This document shows positions 27,228-36,261 of a stretch of 62,973 nucleotides of DNA, in pieces. Position 1 is the first letter of the stretch; each line of letters opens with the position of its first letter. This stretch comes from Sphingopyxis sp. RIFCSPHIGHO2_12_FULL_65_19 (lineage in GTDB: Bacteria > Pseudomonadota > Alphaproteobacteria > Sphingomonadales > Sphingomonadaceae): positions 699 through 63,671 of the forward strand of contig NZ_MIAM01000006.1 of the NCBI RefSeq assembly GCF_001830555.1, written 5' to 3'. The notes beneath the pieces are model-generated. The model worked only from the letters and a program-made list of their open reading frames with translations, did no database searches and was not told the origin of the DNA. The position numbers were made by a program, and so were the translations under genes.

Positions 27228-27243
27228 TTGACGTTTACGTCAA
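27228..27243. promoter_or_regulatory. TTGACG-N4-CGTCAA operator-like palindrome upstream of the enoyl-CoA hydratase gene
   Basis: TTGACGTTTACGTCAA, same arms as the element at 12162-12177 and at a similar distance to its gene. It resembles the palindromes bound by LiuR-type regulators of branched-chain amino-acid and acyl-CoA degradation in proteobacteria. Confidence 0.6.
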
Positions 27244-27274
27244 CTGGAAAGGGTATGCAGCGATTATATCGTGT

Positions 27275-27358
27275 GTCCCCGCGAAGGCGGGGACCCATCT
27301 CCGGTCGGTTCAAAATGGCGCCGCCGGATGATGTGCACCCGCCTTCGCGGGTGCACAT
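27275..27358. repeat. Inverted pair of REP-like hairpins (REPIN-like)
   Basis: Two hairpins in opposite orientation: GTCCCCGC-GAAG-GCGGGGAC at 27275-27294 and ATGTGCACCCGC-CTTC-GCGGGTGCACAT at 27331-27358. The cores CCCGCGAAGGCGGG and CCCGCCTTCGCGGG are exact reverse complements. A degenerate third copy of the core occurs near 21167-21185. They lie between the hydratase promoter and the transaldolase stop. Confidence 0.7.
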
Positions 27359-27376
27359 GGCTTGTTTCTGTTGGGC

Positions 27377-28027
27377 TCAGATCGACTGCCCGGTCTTGGC
27401 CCAATCGGCCAGGAAGCCCTCGATGCCCTTTTCGGTCAGGATATGCTTGAACAGCCCCTTGATCACCGACGGCGGCGCCGTCATCACGTCGGCGCCGATC
27501 TTCGCGGCTTCGAGGACATGGATGCCGTGGCGGACGCTGGCGACGAGGATCTCGGTCTCATAGCCATAATTGTCGTAGATCAACCGGATGTCGGAGATCA
27601 ACTGCATGCCGTCGAAGCCATTGTCGTCGTGGCGACCGACGAAGGGCGAGACGAAGGTCGCGCCCGCCTTGGCAGCAAGCAGCGCCTGTGCCGCCGAGAA
27701 GCAGAGCGTGACATTGACCATCGTGCCGTCGCTGGTCAGCGCCTTGCACGTCTTCAAACCGTCGATCGTCAGCGGCACCTTGATGCAAACATTGTCGGCG
27801 ATCTTGCGGAGGATTTCGGCCTCCTTCATCATCGTTTCATGGTCGAGTGCGACGACTTCGGCCGAGACCGGGCCGGTCGTGAGCGCGCAGATTTCCTTCG
27901 TTACTTCCTTGAAGTCGCGTCCCGACTTGGCGATCAGCGACGGGTTGGTGGTGACGCCGTCGAGCAGGCCCGTCGCGGCGAGTTCCTGAATGTCGGCGAT
28001 TTCGGCGGTGTCGGCGAAGAATTTCAT
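27377..28027 (-). CDS. fsa: Fructose-6-phosphate aldolase / small transaldolase
   Basis: 216-residue TIM-barrel enzyme of the TalC/FSA-type transaldolase subfamily, starting [20 protein letters not shown]. It has [13 protein letters not shown], the Schiff-base Lys in [13 protein letters not shown], and [11 protein letters not shown], all typical. It catalyses reversible dihydroxyacetone transfer; whether it works mainly as transaldolase or as fructose-6-phosphate aldolase cannot be decided without assay. Length is the family norm. Gene stands alone. Confidence 0.92.
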   Translation of the reverse strand: MKFFADTAEIADIQELAATGLLDGVTTNPSLIAKSGRDFKEVTKEICALTTGPVSAEVVALDHETMMKEAEILRKIADNVCIKVPLTIDGLKTCKALTSDGTMVNVTLCFSAAQALLAAKAGATFVSPFVGRHDDNGFDGMQLISDIRLIYDNYGYETEILVASVRHGIHVLEAAKIGADVMTAPPSVIKGLFKHILTEKGIEGFLADWAKTGQSI

Positions 28028-28109
28028 GGCGCGGGCTTCCTTGCGGGCAGGTGATTCGGGATTGGGGTCCGCCCTAGAGCAACGCGCGTCAAATATGAAC
28101 CGTCACTAC

Positions 28110-28153
28110 CCCTCTTTCGTCACGCTGGATCAAGTCAGGGTGACGAAAGAGGG
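28110..28153. repeat. Long intergenic palindrome upstream of radA
   Basis: CCCTCTTTCGTCA at 28110-28122 pairs perfectly with TGACGAAAGAGGG at 28141-28153; a further CTG/CAG pairs near the loop past mismatched bases. It looks like a dispersed palindromic repeat. It is 42 bases before the radA start and could also be transcribed into the radA leader. Confidence 0.65.
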
Positions 28154-28195
28154 AAAGGGCTGGCGTTCCATATTTGTTCGCATTATGCGAACCGC

Positions 28196-29557
28196 ATGGG
28201 CAAAGCAAAACGTCAATATGTCTGCCAAAATTGCGGCTCGGCTACCTACCGCTGGCAAGGACAGTGCGCCGATTGCGGCGAATGGAATACATTGGTCGAG
28301 GAGGCGGGCGAGACCGTGTTTTCGGCCAAGCACGACCTGAGCAAAGGCGGGCGGACGATCGCGCTCGAAACGCTGAATGCCGAAAGCAAAATGCCCGAAC
28401 GCATGCTGTGCGGGATTGCGGAGTTCGACCGCGCACTCGGTGGTGGTTTCGTCGCGGGATCGGCAACGCTGATCGGCGGCGATCCGGGGATCGGTAAATC
28501 GACGCTGTTGTTGCAGGCCGCGGGGCGACTGGCCCAGGCGGGCAAGTCGGTGGTCTATATCAGCGGCGAGGAAGCCGCGGCGCAGGTGCGATTGCGCGCG
28601 CAGCGGCTGGGGCTGGGCCATGCGCCGGTCGCGCTTGCCAGCGCGACGTCCGTGCGCGACATATTGGCGACGCTCGATCGACAGACCGCCGATTTCGTCG
28701 TGATCGATTCGATCCAGACGATGCACAGCGACCTGATCGACAGCGCACCGGGGACGGTGAGCCAGGTGCGGGCGTCGGCGCAGGAACTGATCCGCTATGC
28801 CAAGGACAGCGACGCGGCGATCGTGCTGGTCGGCCATGTGACGAAAGACGGGACGATCGCGGGGCCGCGCGTGCTCGAACATATGGTCGATACGGTGCTG
28901 GCGTTCGAGGGCGAGCGCAGCCACCAATATCGCATCCTGCGCGCGGTGAAGAACCGCTTTGGCGGGACCGACGAGATCGGGGTGTTCGCGATGGGCGAAG
29001 ACGGGCTGGGCGAAGTCGCCAATCCGTCGAGCCTGTTCCTGACCGACCGCAGCCGCGACGTTCCGGGATCGGTGGTGTTTCCGGCACTCGAAGGCACCCG
29101 TCCGGTGCTCGTCGAGGTGCAGGCGCTGACCGTCCGCCTCGCAAGCGGGGCGACCCCGCGGCGCGCGGTCGTCGGCTGGGACAGCGGACGACTCGCGATG
29201 GTGCTTGCGGTGCTGGAGGCGCGCTGCGGGCTCCAGATGGGCGCCGCCGAAGTTTATCTCAACATCGCGGGTGGTTACCGCCTGACCGATCCCGCCGCCG
29301 ACCTGGCGGTTGCGGCGGCGCTGATCTCGGCGTTCAGCGAGCGGCCGGTGCCCGCCGACGCGATCGTATTCGGCGAATTGTCGCTTTCGGGCGAGGTGCG
29401 GCAGGTGTCGCACGATGGGCTGCGCCTCCGCGAGGCCGCGAAGCTGGGTTTTTCGCGCGGGTGGGGGCCGGCGGGCATGAAGCCGGTCGGCGGAATCTCG
29501 GTCACCGGATTCGGCCGTCTCGGTGAACTCGTTGACCTGATGCTCGGGCGCGACTAG
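28196..29557 (+). CDS. radA: DNA repair protein RadA
   Basis: 453-residue RadA (Sms), a RecA-like branch-migration ATPase in homologous recombination. It has the N-terminal zinc finger CQNCGSATYRWQGQCADCGEW, Walker A LIGGDPGIGKSTL, the RadA-specific KNRFG motif (RAVKNRFGGTDEIGVF) and a C-terminal Lon-protease-like domain (AEVYLNIAGGYRLTDPAADLAVAAAL). The start at 28196 gives MGKAKRQYVCQNCG, the family's usual beginning. It heads a run with cvpA, a NifU-like gene and a CPA2 antiporter gene. Confidence 0.97.
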   Translation: MGKAKRQYVCQNCGSATYRWQGQCADCGEWNTLVEEAGETVFSAKHDLSKGGRTIALETLNAESKMPERMLCGIAEFDRALGGGFVAGSATLIGGDPGIGKSTLLLQAAGRLAQAGKSVVYISGEEAAAQVRLRAQRLGLGHAPVALASATSVRDILATLDRQTADFVVIDSIQTMHSDLIDSAPGTVSQVRASAQELIRYAKDSDAAIVLVGHVTKDGTIAGPRVLEHMVDTVLAFEGERSHQYRILRAVKNRFGGTDEIGVFAMGEDGLGEVANPSSLFLTDRSRDVPGSVVFPALEGTRPVLVEVQALTVRLASGATPRRAVVGWDSGRLAMVLAVLEARCGLQMGAAEVYLNIAGGYRLTDPAADLAVAAALISAFSERPVPADAIVFGELSLSGEVRQVSHDGLRLREAAKLGFSRGWGPAGMKPVGGISVTGFGRLGELVDLMLGRD

Positions 29558-29567
29558 CGACCGGGAA

Positions 29568-30113
29568 ATGGGAAGTCTGACCGCTCTTGATATCATTGTG
29601 CTGACCCTTGTCGGCGGCGGCGCGGTGCTCGGTTTTTCGCGCGGCCTTGTGCAAGAGGTGACGACGCTGCTCGCGTGGATTCTTGCCATTGCGGCCGTGC
29701 GCTTCTTTCACCCGCTGGTCACCGACATGCTGGCCGGCTGGGTCGGAGGAGAGGGCGGCGCGGCGATGCTCGCCTTCGTCCTGCTGTTCGGCGGCGTCTT
29801 CGCGCTCGCCAAATGGGGATCGCGCGCGATGGGGCAGCGAAGCCGCGCGTCGTTCGTCGGCGGATTTGACCGTGGGCTTGGCGCCGGGTTCGGGGCCGTG
29901 AAGGGCTTGTTGATCGCCTCGATAGGTTTCCTGCTCATCACGCTGCTTTACGACATCGGCTATGGCAACGCGCAGCGGCCCGCCTGGATGTCCGACAGCC
30001 GCACCTACCCGGCGCTCAATGCGACGAGTGCGGCGATGAGCAAGGTGATCGCCGAACGGAGGGCGCAGGCCCGTGCGGCCGAGAATGAGGCGGCCAAGGC
30101 CGACAAGCCATGA
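29568..30113 (+). CDS. cvpA: CvpA-family inner-membrane protein
   Basis: 181-residue protein with four predicted membrane segments: MGSLTALDIIVLTLVGGGAVLGF, TLLAWILAIAAVRFF, MLAFVLLFGGVFALAKW and GLLIASIGFLLITLLYD; the FSRGLVQEV stretch after the first helix is typical of CvpA. The C-terminal 30 residues are Ala/Lys-rich and cytoplasmic. CvpA proteins affect envelope homeostasis and colicin V export in E. coli, mechanism unclear. Ten bases after radA; its stop overlaps the next start (ATGA). Confidence 0.88.
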   Translation: MGSLTALDIIVLTLVGGGAVLGFSRGLVQEVTTLLAWILAIAAVRFFHPLVTDMLAGWVGGEGGAAMLAFVLLFGGVFALAKWGSRAMGQRSRASFVGGFDRGLGAGFGAVKGLLIASIGFLLITLLYDIGYGNAQRPAWMSDSRTYPALNATSAAMSKVIAERRAQARAAENEAAKADKP

Positions 30114-30538
30114 ACGCGCCGCTGTATAACCGCGACATATTGGCGCTGGCGGTCGCGACCGCCGACTATCTGCCGTTCGCCGATGCGCGCCACCGGGTGA
30201 GCAAGCGCGCGCCGCTGTGCGGCAGCGCGATCATCCTGGACCTGGACACCGACGCGGCCGGCCATGTGTCGCGCGTGGGCATGCATGTCGAGGCGTGCGC
30301 GCTGGGGCAGGCCTCGGCGGCGCTGCTGGCGCGCCACGCGCCGGGGCTGGGCCTGGCGGAAATTCGCGGTGCAAGAGCGGCCATCGCCGACTGGTTCGCG
30401 GGCGCCGGTGATCTGCCCGACTGGCCGGGATTCGACCTGCTCGCCCCGGCACGCGACTATCCGGCACGCCATGGTGCGATCCTGTTGCCCTTCGACGCTG
30501 CCATCGCCGCGCTCGAAGATCAGGCGGCAGCGGCATGA
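30110..30538 (+). CDS. NifU/IscU-like iron-sulfur cluster scaffold homologue
   Basis: 142-residue protein resembling the NifU N-terminal (IscU-type) scaffold fold. The motifs KRAPLCGSAIILDLDTD and HVEACALGQASAALLAR keep two of the usual cluster-ligand cysteines (in LCGS and ACALGQ); the third Cys is not seen. This short alphaproteobacterial variant is annotated as an iron-sulfur assembly scaffold, but with a missing ligand it may not build clusters. Both ends overlap neighbours by ATGA. Confidence 0.75.
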   Translation: MNAPLYNRDILALAVATADYLPFADARHRVSKRAPLCGSAIILDLDTDAAGHVSRVGMHVEACALGQASAALLARHAPGLGLAEIRGARAAIADWFAGAGDLPDWPGFDLLAPARDYPARHGAILLPFDAAIAALEDQAAAA

Positions 30539-32433
30539 CGCTGCTGGCGCTGACCGCGGCGGCGTCCGAGGCCGCCGAGAAGGCGGCGGAAACCGTAACC
30601 GATACCGCGCTGATCGAAGGCGCGATCCTGCTCGGCGTCGCGACGCTGTTCGTGCTGATCTTCCGCCGGCTCGGCCTGGGCGCGGTGCTGGGTTATCTGA
30701 TCGCCGGGGCGATCGTGGGGCCGCACGGGCTGGGTCTTGTCGGCGGCGGCGAGTCGAAGCTGGCGTTCGCCGAACTCGGTATCGCCTTCCTGCTTTTCCT
30801 TGTCGGGCTTGAGCTGTCGCCGGGGCGGCTGTGGCAGATGCGCCGCGCGATTTTCGGTCTGGGCATGGCACAGGTCGTTGTGACCGGGCTGATTCTGACC
30901 GGATTGATCCACCTGACGCTCGGCTTCAGCCCGGCGGCGTCGCTTGCACTCGGCCTGCCGCTCGCGCTGTCGTCGACCGCGCAGGTGCTTCCCGGCCTCA
31001 AAAGCTCGGGCCGGATCAATTCGCCCTTTGGTGAAAAGGCCTTTTCGATCCTGCTGTTCCAGGATCTCGCGATCGTCCCGATGATCACGATCGTCGCCGT
31101 CCTGTCGCGCGCGCCCGCCGACCCCTCGGCACCGCCTGGCTGGCAGATGGCCTTTTTTACCTTGTGGGCGATCGTCGTGCTGGTCCTCGCCGGACGTTTC
31201 ATCGTCAATCCGCTGCTGCGGATCATCGGCCGTTATGGCGAGCGCGAACTGTTCGTCATCGTCGGCCTGCTGACCATCCTTGCCAGTGCGGCGCTGATGC
31301 ACAGCCTGCACCTGTCGACGGCTCTCGGCGCTTTTATCGCGGGCGTCATGCTGGCCGATTCGCCGTATCGCCACGAGATTGAATCCGACGTCGAACCCTT
31401 TCGCCTGATCCTCCTTGGCCTCTTTTTCCTTGCCGTCGGCATGGTGCTCGACGTCGGCGCGGTGATGGAGCGCCCGTTGCTCGTCCTGGGCCTCGCGCTG
31501 GGGCTCGTTGCGGTCAAGGTGGTGGTGCTGACCCTGATCGTGCGGCTGTTCGGCAAGCCTTGGCCGGTGGCGCTGGGGCTGGGCCTGCTGCTCAGTCAGG
31601 GCGGCGAGTTCGGTTTCCTGCTGTTCGCGCAGGCGGCCGACGCGCTGCTGATCGAGCCCGAGGCGGCGAGCCTGTTCAGTGCGGTCGTGACGCTGTCGAT
31701 GGTGACGACCCCGTTCCTGATGCTGTTCGCGCGCAACCTTGAATTCGCGCCGGGATCGGATGAGCCCGATCTTGACGACCCCGAAGGCGCGCCGCGCGGT
31801 TCGGCGATCGTCGTCGGCTATGGCCGCTTTGGTCAGATCGTGTCGCAGATGCTGCACGGCGTCGCCTGTTCGGTCACGCTGATCGACAAGAAGCCGAGCC
31901 AGATCGAACTGTCGAGCCGCTTCGATACCAAAGTCTATTTCGGCGACGGGCTGCGCATCGACCTGCTTCGCCGGGCGGGCGCGGAGGAAGCGCGACTGAT
32001 CATCTTTTGTATCGACGATGCATCGGTCGACGCGGCGGCGCTGAAGCCGATCGTCGAGGCGTTCCCCAATGCCAAGATATTGATGCGCGTGTTCGACCGC
32101 CGCCAGCAGCTCGCATTGGACGGGTCGGGCGTCGATACGGTCGTGCGCGAAGTCTTTGAAAGTTCGGTCGCGATGGGGCTGACGGCGCTGCGCTATCTCG
32201 ACGTCGACCCGAGCGAGATGGACGATGTCGAATCGACGCTGCGCCACCTTGACGATACGCGGCTTCAGGCGCAGCTCGACGAGGGCGACCTGTCGGCGGG
32301 GATGGACCATCGGTTCAAGCCGGGCGGCGGGCGCGAGGCCGACAGCGTGCTCGAAAAATACCGGCGCAAGCGGCAGGCGGCGAAAGCGGCGCGCGAAGAG
32401 AATGAGGCGATGGGGCTGACCGGTGAGGGCTAG
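30535..32433 (+). CDS. CPA2-family cation:proton antiporter with RCK/TrkA-N domain (KefB/KefC-like)
   Basis: 632-residue membrane protein. Residues about 20-400 hold about 12 hydrophobic helices of the Na+/H+ exchanger type (GYLIAGAIVGPHGLGLV, ELGIAFLLFLVGLEL, LFQDLAIVPMITIVAVLSR, LLLSQGGEFGFLLFAQA). A cytosolic Rossmann RCK domain follows (IVVGYGRFGQIVSQML ... LIDKKPSQIELS). KefB/C homologues export K+ in exchange for protons, often in response to electrophile-glutathione adducts. The C-terminal tail is charged and coiled-coil-like. Last gene of the radA operon. Confidence 0.93.
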   Translation: MTLLALTAAASEAAEKAAETVTDTALIEGAILLGVATLFVLIFRRLGLGAVLGYLIAGAIVGPHGLGLVGGGESKLAFAELGIAFLLFLVGLELSPGRLWQMRRAIFGLGMAQVVVTGLILTGLIHLTLGFSPAASLALGLPLALSSTAQVLPGLKSSGRINSPFGEKAFSILLFQDLAIVPMITIVAVLSRAPADPSAPPGWQMAFFTLWAIVVLVLAGRFIVNPLLRIIGRYGERELFVIVGLLTILASAALMHSLHLSTALGAFIAGVMLADSPYRHEIESDVEPFRLILLGLFFLAVGMVLDVGAVMERPLLVLGLALGLVAVKVVVLTLIVRLFGKPWPVALGLGLLLSQGGEFGFLLFAQAADALLIEPEAASLFSAVVTLSMVTTPFLMLFARNLEFAPGSDEPDLDDPEGAPRGSAIVVGYGRFGQIVSQMLHGVACSVTLIDKKPSQIELSSRFDTKVYFGDGLRIDLLRRAGAEEARLIIFCIDDASVDAAALKPIVEAFPNAKILMRVFDRRQQLALDGSGVDTVVREVFESSVAMGLTALRYLDVDPSEMDDVESTLRHLDDTRLQAQLDEGDLSAGMDHRFKPGGGREADSVLEKYRRKRQAAKAAREENEAMGLTGEG

Positions 32434-32585
32434 CGGCGATCGGCGTGGCGTCCTCTTTGGGGTGGGGAGGATCTTATGTCCGCTTCCGGTCGTTTCTCGA
32501 CACCCCGTCATGTCGACCTGATCGGGGAACCACCACGGCGCTGACGTCATGGACCGCCGATCAAACCCGGAGCGGCGATGGCGGC

Positions 32586-33680
32586 CTAGCTGTCCAGAAA
32601 CGCCGCCACCGCATCGAGGCCATAATCCTCGGTCACAAAGCTCTGGCCGATACCGCGCGTCAGGATCAAGGGCAGCTTGCCGCCGCGGACCTTTTTGTCG
32701 TGCGCCATATGCGCGGCGAGCGTCGCGCCGTCGCTGTTGACGCCCGCGCTCGCGAGGCTGTGCGGCAGGTCGACGCTGGCAAGGTGGGCGCGAACCCGTT
32801 CGGCGTCGCCCACAGGACAGAGGCCGTTCGCGGCCGAGAATTGATGCGCGAGCACCATGCCCGCGGCAACCGCTTCGCCGTGGAGCAGGCGGTCCGAGTA
32901 GCCGGTTTCGGCCTCGAGCGCGTGGCCGAAGCTGTGGCCGAGGTTGAGCAGGGCGCGGATATCCTGCGTCTCGCGTTCGTCGGCGGCGACGATGCGCGCC
33001 TTTGCGGCGACGCTGTGGGCAATCGCATAGGCACGCGCCGCGCTGTCGCCCGCGAGGAGGGCTGCGCCGTTCGCCTCGCACCAGGCGAAAAAATCGGCAT
33101 CGTCGATCAGGCCATATTTCACCACTTCGGCATAGCCCGCGCCGAGTTCGCGACGCGGCAGCGTAGCGAGTGTCGTCGGGTCGATGACGACGAGTGCGGG
33201 CTGGTGGAAGGCGCCGATCAGATTCTTGCCCGCGGGAACATTGATCGCGGTCTTGCCGCCGACGCTGCTGTCGACCTGGGCGAGCAGGGTGGTCGGGACC
33301 TGGATGAAATTGCAGCCGCGTTTGACGATGCTGCACGCGAACCCGACGAGGTCGCCGATCACGCCGCCGCCCAGCGCGATGACATGGTCGCCGCGCTCGA
33401 CCCCTTCGCCGATCAGCCATTCGGTGAGCCGCGCGAGGCCAGCCCAGCTTTTGGTCGCCTCGCCGGGTTCCAGGACAAAGGACGAAAAGGAAACCCCCTC
33501 GTTGCCGAGCGCGACGCCGACGCGCCGCAGATAATGGTCCGCGACATGCGTGTCGGTGACGATCATCGTGCGCGGACGTTTGAGCAGCGGTGCGACGTGG
33601 CCGCCGATCGCCTCAAGCAACCCGTCGCCGATCAGGATGGGATAGCTGCGAGCCCCCAGTTCGACAGTCAGGCTTTCCAT
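32586..33680 (-). CDS. aroB: 3-dehydroquinate synthase
   Basis: 364-residue AroB, second step of the shikimate pathway (DAHP to 3-dehydroquinate), NAD and metal dependent. Motifs: LEPGEATKSW, ALGGGVIGDLVGFACSIVKRG, VPTTLLAQVDSSVGGKTAIN, GYAEVVKYGLIDD, and the metal-binding LNLGHSFGHALE and HGEAVAAGM regions. It begins MESLTVELGARSYPI at 33680, overlapping the end of aroK by 13 bases; aroK-aroB is a common pairing. Confidence 0.97.
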   Translation of the reverse strand: MESLTVELGARSYPILIGDGLLEAIGGHVAPLLKRPRTMIVTDTHVADHYLRRVGVALGNEGVSFSSFVLEPGEATKSWAGLARLTEWLIGEGVERGDHVIALGGGVIGDLVGFACSIVKRGCNFIQVPTTLLAQVDSSVGGKTAINVPAGKNLIGAFHQPALVVIDPTTLATLPRRELGAGYAEVVKYGLIDDADFFAWCEANGAALLAGDSAARAYAIAHSVAAKARIVAADERETQDIRALLNLGHSFGHALEAETGYSDRLLHGEAVAAGMVLAHQFSAANGLCPVGDAERVRAHLASVDLPHSLASAGVNSDGATLAAHMAHDKKVRGGKLPLILTRGIGQSFVTEDYGLDAVAAFLDS

Positions 33681-34231
33681 TGCGACAATGCCTCCAGGAT
33701 CGCGCGCACCGTGTGGTCGTGCGGCGTGCTTGCCGAACTGACGCGCAAATGCGCTTCGGCATAGATGGGATTGCGCACCGCCGCCAGTTCGCGCAGCACC
33801 TCGCTGGGGTCGCGGTTCTTGAGCAGCGGGCGATGACTGCGGCGCCCGACGCGGTCGACCAGCGTCGCAATATCGGCATCGAGCCAGATGCAGAGGCTGC
33901 GCTGCAGGATCAGCGCGCGCGTGTCGTCGTTGATGAAGGCACCGCCGCCGGTCGCGAGCACCATCGGCTTGCCGGCAAGGAGGCGCGCGATCACCCGGCG
34001 CTCGCCGTCGCGGAAATGCCCTTCGCCGAACCGTGCGAAAATGTCGGAGATCGTCATGTCGGCGGCGCGCTCGATTTCATCGTCGGCATCGGCAAACCGC
34101 ATCCCCAACCGCTGCGCGAGGCGGCGCCCGATCGTCGATTTGCCCGACCCCATCAACCCGACGAGCACGATCGACCGATCGCGGATCGACGCAGGGATAG
34201 CCGGAAGGGGGCTTTTCGGGTTTCGCGACAT
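33668..34231 (-). CDS. aroK: Shikimate kinase
   Basis: 187-residue P-loop kinase that phosphorylates shikimate. Walker A is VLVGLMGSGKSTIGRRLA; the shikimate-binding residues appear in FADADDEIERAADMTISDIF and LATGGGAFINDDTR, and the lid in DRVGRRSHRPLL. The start at 34231 (MSRNPKSPLPAIP) gives a short N-terminal extension common in alphaproteobacteria; an ATG further upstream exists. Overlaps aroB by 13 bases, so co-translated. Confidence 0.95.
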   Translation of the reverse strand: MSRNPKSPLPAIPASIRDRSIVLVGLMGSGKSTIGRRLAQRLGMRFADADDEIERAADMTISDIFARFGEGHFRDGERRVIARLLAGKPMVLATGGGAFINDDTRALILQRSLCIWLDADIATLVDRVGRRSHRPLLKNRDPSEVLRELAAVRNPIYAEAHLRVSSASTPHDHTVRAILEALSQWKA

Positions 34232-34417
34232 GGTGCGCGCGGCTATACCGACCATCCCGCGCGGGACAATGGTTTTGCGCGACGGGGGACGAACGGCGGA
34301 CATGGGATTGTCCGCGCGAGATGGTTCGGGAACGGGCCGCCGGGTGACGCGATGGCCGATCGGGCCGGAGATGATTGAGGTAGACGTGACCGACAGGATG
34401 GCCGAAAGCGCGACGCA

Positions 34418-36238
34418 ATGAAGAAGATGACGTTATCGCTCGTGCTGGGCCTGTCGGGAACCGCGATGGCCGCCGTGATCGTGCTGCCTGCGCTCGCCCA
34501 GGAATCGCTGTTGCCCGAAGGGTTCGGTGCCCCCGCCGACACGCCCGCGCCGCGGCCGTCGCCCACGCCTTCGGCCACCCCGGCACCGACGACGGGGGCG
34601 GCGCCGAAGAATGGCGCGACCCCGCCTCCCGTCGCGCCGACCCTGGGCGCCCCGACGACAGCGACCGATCCGACCGAAGCGGGCGAGGAGGCCGAGGAAG
34701 ACGAAGAGGTCGCATCGGGCGGGCTGAAATATGACCTGCCGCCCGGCGCGCGCCGCCTGCTGACCCGCATCGGGCCGCTGACCCCCGAAACGGGCGGCCT
34801 TGCCCCCGACGCCTTTGGCGTGCGCGGACAATATGCGGCCGCGATCATGCGCAAGACCAGCGGTCAGCTCGCGTCGCGCTGGGGACAGATATTGCTCCGC
34901 CGTTCGCTGGCATCGGCCATCGATACGCCCGATACGATCAACGGTGCCGACCTGGCCGCCGATCGCGCGTCGTTGCTGCTCCGCATGGGCGAATCGATCA
35001 CCGCGCGGCGGATCGTGCAGTCGGTCGATTATGACCGAGCCAGCCCGCGCCTGGTCGCCGCGGCGCAACAGGCCTATCTTGCCAATGCCGATCCCGCCGG
35101 CATGTGCCCCTATGTCCCCGCGGGGCTGGCGCATGGCGACGAACAGGCGTGGCGCCTGTCGGCGGCGATCTGTGCCGGCCTGTCGGGCGAAGCCGGTCCC
35201 GCGGGCTGGGCCATCGGCCGGGTCCGGTCGAGCGGCAGAATTTCCAACTTCGACATATTGCTCGCCGAACGCGTGCTCGGCGCGACCGGGGCAGGGCGCC
35301 GATCGACGACGATCGAGTGGACCGATATCGACCGGCTGACCAGCTGGCGCTTTGGCATGGCGACCGCCACCGCGATCCCGGTGCCCGAAACGCTGCGCAC
35401 GTCCGCTCCCTTTTACATGAAGGGCTGGACCGTGCTCGCGCCGATGACCGACATGGCGAACCGCGTTGCTGCGGCGCCCGAGGCGGCGGCGCGCGGCGTC
35501 CTGTCGAGCGAGGCCTATGTGTCGTTGCTCAGCGCCGCGGCCAGCGAAGAGGAGCCTGCCGAAACGCTGCTGGCGCAAACCGAACAGCTTCGCGGCGCCT
35601 TTCGCCTGGCAACCGGCGCCAATCGTTATGCCGCGATGGAGAGATTGTGGAGCGCGGGCGGCACGCCGACCCAAAGCTATGCGGCGATGGTCGCGACGGC
35701 GCGCGCCGCAGCCGCGCTGCCGACGAGCACCGCCGTCGGCGACGATCCCTGGCAGCTTTTGGGATCGATGCTCGCGGCGGGTTATGACGAGAATGCGTTG
35801 GCGTGGGTGCCCACGGTTTCGGTCGGAAGCCGGGCGTGGGGCGTGCTTGCGGTCGGATCGCCGCGGCCGCTGACCGGCATGAGCGCGGGCGCGGTCGACC
35901 AGTTTGCGGGGGATGATGACAGCGCCGAAACGCTGCGCTCGAAATTCCTGCTCGCGGGGCTTGCGGGGCTGGGGCGGCTTGATGCCGAGGCCGCATCGGC
36001 CGCGGCGAGCGACCTTGGCGTCGACCTGGGCAAGCAGACCCGCTGGTCGCGCGCGATCATGGCGGCGGCCGAGCGACGCGAGCCGGGCATGGTTGCGCTG
36101 CTTGCGGCGGCAGGGATGCAGGGCGAATGGGCCAAGGTGCCGCCCTATCATCTCTATCATATCGTCCGCGCGCTTCGCGAGGTCGGCCTGGCGCCGGAAG
36201 CGCGGATGATTGCCGCCGAAGCGCTGGTGCGTGTCTGA
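34418..36238 (+). CDS. Exported protein with proline-rich linker, conserved in sphingomonads, function unknown
   Basis: 606-residue protein. A signal sequence (MKKMTLSLVLGLSGTAMAAVIVLPALAQ) is followed by a Pro/Thr/Ala-rich linker (about residues 37-85), an acidic patch GEEAEEDEEV, and a 500-residue Ala-rich helical region, probably helical repeats in solenoid form (LLLRMGESITARRIVQS, LVAAAQQAYLANADPAG, LLAAAGMQGEWAKVP). Two cysteines in MCPYVP and AICAGL could form a disulphide. No catalytic motif is visible. It is likely a periplasmic scaffold or secretion-related protein; the gene lies 23 bases before xerD, but no functional link is known to me. Confidence 0.6.
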   Translation: MKKMTLSLVLGLSGTAMAAVIVLPALAQESLLPEGFGAPADTPAPRPSPTPSATPAPTTGAAPKNGATPPPVAPTLGAPTTATDPTEAGEEAEEDEEVASGGLKYDLPPGARRLLTRIGPLTPETGGLAPDAFGVRGQYAAAIMRKTSGQLASRWGQILLRRSLASAIDTPDTINGADLAADRASLLLRMGESITARRIVQSVDYDRASPRLVAAAQQAYLANADPAGMCPYVPAGLAHGDEQAWRLSAAICAGLSGEAGPAGWAIGRVRSSGRISNFDILLAERVLGATGAGRRSTTIEWTDIDRLTSWRFGMATATAIPVPETLRTSAPFYMKGWTVLAPMTDMANRVAAAPEAAARGVLSSEAYVSLLSAAASEEEPAETLLAQTEQLRGAFRLATGANRYAAMERLWSAGGTPTQSYAAMVATARAAAALPTSTAVGDDPWQLLGSMLAAGYDENALAWVPTVSVGSRAWGVLAVGSPRPLTGMSAGAVDQFAGDDDSAETLRSKFLLAGLAGLGRLDAEAASAAASDLGVDLGKQTRWSRAIMAAAERREPGMVALLAAAGMQGEWAKVPPYHLYHIVRALREVGLAPEARMIAAEALVRV

Positions 36239-36261
36239 CGCCGTAATGTTTGGGCCGCGCC

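Noticed and set aside
30520..33420. 966-codon minus-strand open frame under the antiporter gene
   Set aside because: Opposite strand of a well-supported antiporter gene and partly a shifted frame of aroB; low-complexity translation.
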